Shown here in pieces: positions 5,453 through 10,132 of a stretch of DNA of 10,132 nt; the first letter of the stretch is position 1; each line of letters opens with the position of its first letter. The notes beneath the pieces are model-generated. The model was given only the letters and a program-made list of their open reading frames with translations. It did not search any database and was not told the DNA's origin. The stretch is from Candidatus Nomurabacteria bacterium (GTDB lineage: Bacteria > Patescibacteriota > Minisyncoccia > Phycocordibacterales > UBA9973). The position numbers and the translations under genes were made by a program. Location: positions 1 through 10,132 of the forward strand of contig PMIU01000068.1 in assembly GCA_003157195.1 (NCBI GenBank). The letters are read 5' to 3'.

Positions 5453-5480
5453 AGTATAGCATTTATTTCATTTTTTGAAA
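5453..5480 (-). promoter_or_regulatory. Extended -10 promoter of the racemase gene
   Basis: Read on the minus strand, TGC followed by TATACT (-10 hexamer at 5458-5453) is a good extended -10. The -35 is weak. The -10 ends nine bases before the ATG at 5443, so the mRNA leader would be about three bases or none. Confidence 0.5.
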
Positions 5481-5522
5481 TTTTAACGCAGTAAGTCCGT
5501 TCTCACTATGAACTTATCAAGT

Positions 5523-5551
5523 TTGAAGTTGAGCTCAAAAGGCGTTATACT
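5523..5551 (+). promoter_or_regulatory. Promoter with palindromic operator candidate before the winged-helix gene
   Basis: TTGAAG (5523-5528), a 17-nt spacer and TATACT (5546-5551) make a good sigma-70-type promoter starting near 5558. A perfect 10-bp palindrome, TTGAGCTCAA (5529-5538), fills the spacer next to the -35. That is a classic position for a repressor site. Self-control by the encoded winged-helix protein is a reasonable guess. Confidence 0.55.
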
Positions 5552-5568
5552 CGCTTTATGGGTTTTCA

Positions 5569-5622
5569 ATGAAACCGGCGGAGAATGCTAAAAAATTGCG
5601 CAGAATTTATAAAACAATATGA
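5569..5622 (+). CDS. 17-residue mini-ORF overlapping the winged-helix start
   Basis: MKPAENAKKLRRIYKTI, a basic peptide whose TGA stop (5620-5622) overlaps the ATG at 5619 as ATGA. Before it, a four-codon ORF from the predicted transcription start (ATG 5558, TGA 5570-5572) overlaps this ORF's ATG at 5569 in the same way. The chain suggests translational coupling from a leaderless start into the regulator. Given the short lengths, chance cannot be excluded. Confidence 0.35.
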   Translation: MKPAENAKKLRRIYKTI

Positions 5623-6323
5623 ATATTCCAACTAAAACAGAAATGCGATGGTTTGTATTGAAACTTATTGATATAAGGAACGATTTAAAACGTACGCCAG
5701 ATCATATAGTTGATATAGAATTTGACTGTAAAGAGGTAGCAAAACAGAAAGTGATATTTGACATAACAGACAGGGTCTCAGCTCAAAATAAGGTTGAGGA
5801 AATGCTGTACAGAATAAAAAATGATGGAGAATTTTTAGACAGCTTTAATAATTTTGATGAGAAACGCTTAAAGTGGGAAATTTTACGAAATGGCAACATT
5901 AAGATCATTGGCTATCAAATTGGATTATTAACCAAATATTTAAAAGATAAAATTACAAAAGGCGAAGAGGTTTTTGGGCTAACAGTAAACGCTCTACACC
6001 AAAATGTTTTAACAGTGTACGGAGAAAATACAGGCAAACGAATTGAATCGGAACAACAAATTAAGGCTTTTTGTCATTTCTTAAATAATCCTAATCGCAT
6101 TATTCCATACCTAGAAATTTTTGGAGAATTTACAAGAGGAGCATTTCACAGTGGTGATTATTGGCATAACAAATGTCCAACGGATGAAAAGAAGGTGGAA
6201 TTTGTGCAGGAAACTGTCTACAATTTTAAACGTATATTGATTGGAATAGGTAAAAAATACGATATTGATATTGAAAAACACTTAGAAACTATTCCTAAAA
6301 AGGGATATAGATATAACGTATAG
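5619..6323 (+). CDS. Winged-helix DNA-binding protein
   Basis: A 234-residue soluble protein. About residues 142-232 look like the OmpR/PhoB-type winged-helix domain: the stretch 'F-L-N-N-P-N-R-I-I-P-Y-L-E-I' corresponds to the first helices. The end 'H-L-E-T-I-P-K-K-G-Y-R-Y' (221-232) matches the wing signature 'IETVRGxGYRF'. The N-terminal 140 residues are not a recognisable receiver domain (no phospho-Asp motif seen) and are of unknown role. It is probably a one-component transcriptional regulator. It stands alone, transcribed away from the racemase gene, with a palindrome in its promoter and two terminators behind it. The ATG at 5619 overlaps a mini-ORF stop. A second -10-like box, TATAAA at 5608-5613, could give a leaderless mRNA directly. 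No Shine-Dalgarno. Confidence 0.7.
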   Translation: MNIPTKTEMRWFVLKLIDIRNDLKRTPDHIVDIEFDCKEVAKQKVIFDITDRVSAQNKVEEMLYRIKNDGEFLDSFNNFDEKRLKWEILRNGNIKIIGYQIGLLTKYLKDKITKGEEVFGLTVNALHQNVLTVYGENTGKRIESEQQIKAFCHFLNNPNRIIPYLEIFGEFTRGAFHSGDYWHNKCPTDEKKVEFVQETVYNFKRILIGIGKKYDIDIEKHLETIPKKGYRYNV

Positions 6324-6335
6324 TTACAGAAATAA

Positions 6336-6398
6336 AAAAATCCGTAGGCAAACAACGCTTTAAAAAGGCGTTGTTTTTGTTTTTAGTTACGGATTTTT
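6336..6398. terminator. Nested double-stem terminator
   Basis: An inner stem, AAACAACGC (6350-6358) with GCGTTGTTT (6368-6376), is followed by a T-rich tract. It is enclosed by a perfect 11-bp outer stem, AAAAATCCGTA (6336-6346) with TACGGATTTTT (6388-6398). The A-rich and T-rich ends would allow action from either side. It starts 12 nt after the winged-helix gene stop. Confidence 0.8.
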
Positions 6399-6412
6399 GC
6401 TGTTTTTGCTAC

Positions 6413-6445
6413 CCCTCAAGAAATTTGATTTTTTGAGGGTTTTTT
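6413..6445 (+). terminator. Second intrinsic terminator in tandem
   Basis: CCCTCAA (6413-6419) pairs with TTGAGGG (6433-6439). The stem can be extended by G-T and A-T pairs towards the loop, and a six-T run follows (6440-6445). Two strong terminators in a row separate the winged-helix gene from the mobile-element genes. Confidence 0.85.
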
Positions 6446-6574
6446 AAGCCTTATTTTTCAACACATTTTCAATGCCTACTCATTGTCTAACCACTTGACA
6501 AAGCTTTCACCTTATCCACTGACTGAACTCGAAAGGTCGAAAGTCGATTAATAGCATTAAGTTCAAAAGATAAT
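6446..6574. other. Non-coding stretch with short repeats ahead of the replication gene cluster
   Basis: TCGAAAG occurs at 6529-6535 and 6537-6543, with a third TCGA at 6544-6547. The group is flanked by a 6-bp inverted repeat, TGAACT (6524-6529) and AGTTCA (6560-6565). TTATCCACT (6512-6520) differs from the DnaA box consensus at one position. A perfect -35 TTGACA (6495-6500) has no matching -10. It may be a small origin or control region for the downstream prim-pol gene, or hold an attachment site. None of these is proven. Confidence 0.35.
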
Positions 6575-6754
6575 ATGGTTCTATCAGACAAAGACATTAT
6601 CAAATTCCAAGAGCTTTATAAAAAAATCTTTGGAATAAATATCAGCAGAGAAGACGCCCTTGATCAAGGCGGAAAGCTTTTGCAATTGGTGTCTATTGTC
6701 TATAAACCATTAGTTGAGAAAGAGTCTGACTTAACCCCAGACTCTACTCGTTAA
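6575..6754 (+). CDS. Small hypothetical protein (59 residues) upstream of prim-pol
   Basis: A short ORF, starting M-V-L-S-D-K-D-I-I-K-F-Q-E-L-Y-K-K. It has two amphipathic helices around 'I-S-R-E-D-A-L-D-Q-G' and a polar tail ending D-S-T-R. Similar small proteins with an 'FQELYKKxFGxxISxEEALxxG' pattern are, as I recall, common in Patescibacteria genomes near recombinases and replication genes. I cannot confirm this here. The gene lies 30 nt before the prim-pol ATG on the same strand, so co-transcription is likely. Its function is unknown. A small DNA-binding or copy-control partner of the initiator is possible. Confidence 0.6.
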   Translation: MVLSDKDIIKFQELYKKIFGINISREDALDQGGKLLQLVSIVYKPLVEKESDLTPDSTR

Positions 6755-6784
6755 CAAAATTATTAGTTTAAAAATAAAAATTAT

Positions 6785-8749
6785 ATGACAAATATGAAAA
6801 ATGTTTTAGAGGCAGCGTTAGATTATCAAGCAAAAGGATTTTCGGTCATTCCAGTCGGTAGTGATAAGAAACCACTAATTAACTGGAAGGAGTATCAAAA
6901 CAAACGAGCAACTCCGGAAGAAATTAAGGAATGGATTGAAAAATATCCAGCAATGAATATTGCAATAGTGACTGGAAGAATTTCTGGTATCGTTGTGGTG
7001 GACATAGAAAAAGGCGGAAGCAGTGAAGGTTATCCTCCAACTGTCACAGCTAAAAGTGGCGGAGGTGGTGTTCATCTCTACTACAAACATCCGGGTTATG
7101 AAGTTCCAAATGGTGCAAGAGTTAAAGAATTAACAGATATTCGCGGAGACGGCGGTTATGTTTTAGCTGCTCCATCGGTAAGTGACAAAGGAGAGTATGA
7201 GTGGATCATTTCACCAGATGATTCAGATTTTTCAGATTGGCCAGTATGGATTACCAAAACAGCAGATACAAAAGAAAACAGTAACAAAAAATGGTTATTG
7301 GGCAAAGATGGAGTTTCGGAAGGGTCCCGTAATGAAACAGCCGCATCTTTCGCAGGCAAGATTTTGTCGAATATGGATCCCATATTGTGGGAAAGTCTTG
7401 GGTGGGATCAATTACTGAATTGGAACAGTAAAAATACTCCACCTCTCTCAGAGAGAGAATTGAGGAGTGTTTGGAACAGTATAAAAAGACTTCATGCTCA
7501 AAGTAGTAAAACACAAGCAAGAAATACACCGCAGATAAAATATGGGAAAGGTAAAGCTATCGTTAAATGTTTTACTGATATACAGTCGGTCCCAATTAGT
7601 TGGCTATGGCAGGGGCGAATAGCTCTAGGAAAACTTACTATGGTTGCAGGAGATCCTGGACTTGGAAAAAGTCTGGTTACTGCCACTTTGGCAGCTCATG
7701 TCTCTAAAGGCTACGCTTGGCCAGTCGATCAATCAATACCTCCAACTGGAGATATAATATTGATATCAGCAGAAGATGATCCAGCAGATACAATTAAACC
7801 TCGTCTTGAAGCGGCGGGGGCTGATTGTACTCGTATTCATGTAGTGGAAGCAATACAGGAAGAAGTAGCAGATGCTGAAAGTGAATCAGGTCAGCATATG
7901 TTTTCATTCAAGCGTGATATCGCAACGCTTGGAGATTTATTATCTAGCCTGCCAAATTGTCGTTTGGTTATTATCGATCCAATATCTGCATACCTAGACA
8001 ATGCTGACAGTAATAATAATTCTGATATACGAGGATTACTTGCGCCACTAGCCGAACTAGCATCCAAACATAAAGTCGCGATTATTTTAGTCAGTCATCT
8101 TAACAAAAACAGTGGAGGCAATGCATCATATCGAGTGATGGGTTCGTTGGCTTTTACCGCTGCCGTACGAACTGCTTATATTGTTACAAAAGACAAAGAA
8201 AATCCAGAACGCAGATTGTTAATGCCATTGAAAAACAATATCGCAAAAGACAAAACTGGACTTGCTTATTCTATTGTTGAAGCAGAAAATGGACAACCCG
8301 TAATTGCCTGGGAATCTGAACCAGTAGAAATTACAACAGAAGAAGCTCTTGCATTTTCTCAATCAACAGAGCAACACACTGCTACTGATGAGGCTGTTGA
8401 TTTCTTGATTGATTTATTGGCAAAAGGGCCAGTTAAGGCGGATGAAGCAAGCAAGGAAGCTCAAAAAATTGGCATTAGTTCAAAACCATTACGAAACGCT
8501 CGTGGAAAATTAGGAATCAAGCCAAAAAAGTCTTCCAGTTTTGAAGATGGTTTTTGGGAGTGGAAACTTCCCGAAGATGCCCTCAAAACCGAAGATGCCC
8601 TACCTAAAGAAGTGGGCGCCTTGGAACAAGCAAGGCATCTTGGGGATACTCCAAAAACTAGGCTTGATAGTTTTATTGACAGTTTGGGTCTAGAGGTCGA
8701 AAAAGATAAAAAGATTGTTGATAATACTCCCCCAAAATTAGCAGAATAA
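6785..8749 (+). CDS. Bifunctional primase-polymerase / RepA-like AAA ATPase
   Basis: A 654-residue replication initiator of plasmid and phage type. The N-terminal prim-pol (archaeo-eukaryotic primase) domain spans about residues 5-155. It has the acidic metal motif V-V-V-D-I-E (D73, E75), 'S-G-G-G-G-V-H-L-Y-Y' with H97, and 'D-I-R-G-D-G-G-Y-V-L-A-A-P-S' (118-131). A PriCT-1-like domain covers about 180-235 (S-R-N-E-T-A at 181-186, then P-P-L-S-E-R-E-L). A RecA-fold ATPase of the RepA/AAA_25 type covers about 265-515: Walker A G-D-P-G-L-G-K-S (289-296), Walker B L-V-I-I-D-P (394-399), sensor S-H-L-N-K (437-441). A winged-helix tail covers about 532-596, then a low-complexity end with a six-codon tandem repeat. 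It would melt, unwind and prime the element's own DNA. No Shine-Dalgarno. ATG 6785 precedes an in-frame second ATG at 6794 that could also serve. Confidence 0.9.
   Translation: MTNMKNVLEAALDYQAKGFSVIPVGSDKKPLINWKEYQNKRATPEEIKEWIEKYPAMNIAIVTGRISGIVVVDIEKGGSSEGYPPTVTAKSGGGGVHLYYKHPGYEVPNGARVKELTDIRGDGGYVLAAPSVSDKGEYEWIISPDDSDFSDWPVWITKTADTKENSNKKWLLGKDGVSEGSRNETAASFAGKILSNMDPILWESLGWDQLLNWNSKNTPPLSERELRSVWNSIKRLHAQSSKTQARNTPQIKYGKGKAIVKCFTDIQSVPISWLWQGRIALGKLTMVAGDPGLGKSLVTATLAAHVSKGYAWPVDQSIPPTGDIILISAEDDPADTIKPRLEAAGADCTRIHVVEAIQEEVADAESESGQHMFSFKRDIATLGDLLSSLPNCRLVIIDPISAYLDNADSNNNSDIRGLLAPLAELASKHKVAIILVSHLNKNSGGNASYRVMGSLAFTAAVRTAYIVTKDKENPERRLLMPLKNNIAKDKTGLAYSIVEAENGQPVIAWESEPVEITTEEALAFSQSTEQHTATDEAVDFLIDLLAKGPVKADEASKEAQKIGISSKPLRNARGKLGIKPKKSSSFEDGFWEWKLPEDALKTEDALPKEVGALEQARHLGDTPKTRLDSFIDSLGLEVEKDKKIVDNTPPKLAE
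8573..8608 (+). repeat. 18-bp in-frame tandem duplication in the prim-pol tail
   Basis: GAAGATGCCCT recurs at 8573-8583 and 8591-8601, an 18-base period encoding E-D-A-L-K-T and E-D-A-L-P-K. It lies in the linker after the winged-helix domain, where length change is likely to be tolerated. Confidence 0.7.
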
Positions 8750-8753
8750 CCAC

Positions 8754-8784
8754 CGGAGCAGAAAGATTTACCTTTCTAGCTCCG
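8754..8784. promoter_or_regulatory. 12-bp hairpin between prim-pol and recombinase genes
   Basis: CGGAGCAGAAAG (8754-8765) pairs with CTTTCT-A-GCTCCG (8772-8784), with one bulged A and a six-base loop. It has no T run, so it is not a standard terminator. It begins four bases after the prim-pol stop and its 3' arm covers the -35 region of the recombinase promoter. An operator, an mRNA-stabilising stem or part of an attachment site are all possible. Confidence 0.55.
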
Positions 8785-8802
8785 CAGATAAAGTGCTATA
8801 AT
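8773..8802 (+). promoter_or_regulatory. Extended -10 promoter of the serine recombinase gene
   Basis: A perfect extended -10, TGC followed by TATAAT (8794-8802), has a weak -35 (TTTCTA, 8773-8778, 18-nt spacer) inside the 3' arm of the hairpin. Transcription should start near 8807-8809. Confidence 0.6.
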
Positions 8803-8806
8803 TATT

Positions 8807-8836
8807 ATGCTAAGCTTAAATAAAAAAATGATATGA
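8807..8836 (+). CDS. Nine-residue leader mini-ORF before the recombinase
   Basis: MLSLNKKMI, whose TGA stop (8834-8836) overlaps the recombinase ATG (8833-8835) as ATGA. Its ATG lies at the predicted transcription start. The layout copies that seen before the winged-helix gene and may couple recombinase translation to a leaderless start. It is short enough to arise by chance. Confidence 0.3.
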   Translation: MLSLNKKMI

Positions 8837-10132
8837 AAAATGAAATAAATAAAATTAAATATTTCCTGTACGCCAGAAAAAGTTCCGAATCATCGGAAAG
8901 GCAGGTCCAGTCTATCGATGACCAAATAAATAGTTTAAAGATTTTGGCAAAGGATGAAGGTCTTAACATTGTTGATATTCTTTTTGAATCAAAATCAGCA
9001 AAAGCACCATTCAAGCGGAAAGTTTTTGAAGACATGATACGAAGAATCAAGACGGGTGAAGCAGATGGTATTTTGTGTTGGGAAATTAATCGACTATCAC
9101 GCAATCCGGTAGACGGCGGGACAATTCAATGGTTACTTCAAGAAGAAGTTGTTAAATCAATCCAAACAATGAGCCGAGAGTATTTGCCCGATGACAACGC
9201 CCTTATTCTCAGTGTTGAAACTGGATCTGCTAATCAGTTTATTCGAGACATGAAAAAAAATGTCAGAAGAGGCGTGAACAGCAAGATTGCAAAAGGACTG
9301 GCTCCACTTCTCGCACCACTCGGTTATCTGAATACTAAATTCGAGAACAGAGGCGAGAATTACATCAAGGTAGATCCCGATCGTTTTGATTTAGTTAGGA
9401 AAGCCTGGGATATGCTTCTTTCGGATGCTTACTCCCCTACTCAGATACTTGAAATTATGAATAACGTCTGGGGTTTCAGAACACGAAAGACAAAGAAAAG
9501 GGGCGAAGGTCCGATCGGACACAGTAGTATTTTTGAGCTTTTTTCCAATGCCTTTTATACTGGAATGTTTAAGTTTCGAGGAGAATGGCACGAAGGAAAT
9601 CATAAGCCAATGATTACGCTAGAAGAATTTGATAAAGCTCAGATAATCCTAGGTAAAAAAGGCAAACCTCGTCCTCAAAAACATCAACATGCTTTCACCG
9701 GCTGTATTCACTGTGGCGAGTGTGGTGGTAGCGTTACGGCAATTGTAAAAACAAAGATTATCAAAAGCACTGGCAAGCTTGCTACCTTTGAATACTATTA
9801 TTGTATGCGAAGAAACAAAGGCAGTAAGTGTGGCCAAAATAACTACACTACTGGCAAGTCGCTAGAAAGTCAGATAAAAACTGAACTTGAAAAAATTACC
9901 ATTACTCCCGAATTCAGAGACTGGGCCATAGGAATTATCAGAAGAAGCAACGATCAAGAAATCAGCGACAGAACAGCCGTAGCTAATACTCAGCAAAAAA
10001 CTCTTGACGATACACAAAGACAACTCGATAGATTAACTCAGATGCGATACCGCGACCTCATTGATGATGAGCAATTTTTGAGTGAAAAAACGAAACTAAA
10101 AGGACAAATTGTTATATTGAGACAAAGTGCAC
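8833..10132 (+). CDS. Large serine recombinase / site-specific integrase, 3' end cut by the window
   Basis: An open frame of 433 codons without a stop before the window end. The resolvase-type catalytic domain spans about residues 8-150: Y-A-R-K-S (nucleophile S17, with R15) and N-R-L-S-R-N-P (R87 and R90, matching the resolvase active-site arginines). The recombinase domain spans about 165-270 ('G-L-A-P-L-L-A-P-L-G-Y-L'). A zinc ribbon has C294, C297, C324 and C333, with an extra C291. It runs into a helical coiled-coil stretch from about residue 375. Such enzymes usually have roughly 500-550 residues, so about the last fifth is missing here. They exchange strands by a phosphoserine intermediate to integrate or excise an element. 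No Shine-Dalgarno. ATG 8833 was chosen because it gives a typical short N-terminus before the first strand. Confidence 0.92.
   Translation, partial: MKNEINKIKYFLYARKSSESSERQVQSIDDQINSLKILAKDEGLNIVDILFESKSAKAPFKRKVFEDMIRRIKTGEADGILCWEINRLSRNPVDGGTIQWLLQEEVVKSIQTMSREYLPDDNALILSVETGSANQFIRDMKKNVRRGVNSKIAKGLAPLLAPLGYLNTKFENRGENYIKVDPDRFDLVRKAWDMLLSDAYSPTQILEIMNNVWGFRTRKTKKRGEGPIGHSSIFELFSNAFYTGMFKFRGEWHEGNHKPMITLEEFDKAQIILGKKGKPRPQKHQHAFTGCIHCGECGGSVTAIVKTKIIKSTGKLATFEYYYCMRRNKGSKCGQNNYTTGKSLESQIKTELEKITITPEFRDWAIGIIRRSNDQEISDRTAVANTQQKTLDDTQRQLDRLTQMRYRDLIDDEQFLSEKTKLKGQIVILRQSA

Larger units (their letters stand above)
6446..10132 (+). mobile_element. Partial integrative or replicating element (prim-pol/ATPase plus serine recombinase)
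   Basis: Three co-directional genes follow a double terminator: a 59-residue ORF, a prim-pol/RepA-like ATPase and a large serine recombinase that runs off the right edge. Replication initiator plus recombinase is the core of phage-plasmids and integrative elements. The left boundary is a guess set at the terminators. No attachment-site duplication can be recognised in the window. Confidence 0.5.

Noticed and set aside
6495..6523. Promoter built on the perfect -35 TTGACA
   Set aside because: No -10-like hexamer occurs 16-19 nt downstream.
6446..6574. tRNA gene or tRNA fragment serving as integration site
   Set aside because: No cloverleaf or T-arm GTTCGAATC-type sequence could be found here. 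Large serine recombinases also often use non-tRNA sites.
1..10132. UGA recoding as in some Patescibacteria (Gracilibacteria, Absconditabacteria)
   Set aside because: No large gene has an in-frame UGA needing readthrough, and all motifs are intact under the standard code.

Overview
The window reads as a low-G+C bacterial chromosome fragment, most likely Candidatus Patescibacteria (CPR) or a similarly reduced lineage. This assignment is inference. It rests on nearly all genes lacking a Shine-Dalgarno sequence, stops being almost all TAA with some TAG and none TGA among the larger genes, a TrpR-like regulator, and a prim-pol/ATPase plus large serine recombinase cassette with a small conserved-looking ORF. 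The standard genetic code fits every gene. No tRNA, rRNA or CRISPR array was seen.

Layout. (1) Bases 1-1273 hold a tight three-gene operon: an ArdC-N-like small protein, a protein with a C-terminal 'T-x-K-Q-K' module, and a small protein that is mostly a second copy of that module. It ends in an intrinsic terminator. (2) Bases 1315-4204 form the most striking unit. A TrpR-family repressor gene is followed by a promoter with a TrpR-operator-like palindrome (TGTACTAGTACA), then a short leader ORF with two adjacent Trp codons. After this come four RNA segments that can pair as 1:2, 2:3 or 3:4, the last being an intrinsic terminator. Together these look like a textbook tryptophan attenuator. The gene it controls is not a trp gene. 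It is a 744-residue ATP-grasp/phosphohistidine enzyme with the domain order of rifampin phosphotransferase, and it differs from its surroundings in base composition and in having a clear Shine-Dalgarno. (3) Bases 4186-5480 hold an LMW protein tyrosine phosphatase-like gene and, converging on it, an aspartate/glutamate racemase-family gene. (4) Bases 5523-6445 hold a winged-helix regulator preceded by two mini-ORFs chained by ATGA overlaps and by a palindrome inside its promoter, then two strong terminators. (5) From about 6446 to the right edge lies part of an integrative or replicating mobile element: a repeat-bearing non-coding stretch, a 59-residue ORF, a prim-pol/PriCT/RepA-like ATPase and a large serine recombinase cut by the window end.

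How it works together. Several start codons fall about 4-9 nt after a good -10 box, so leaderless mRNAs look common. The TrpR-like protein, its candidate operator and the attenuator suggest two-level tryptophan control of an orphan phosphotransferase, as in the enterobacterial trp operon but with a different output. The right-hand genes supply replication initiation and site-specific recombination for a mobile element.
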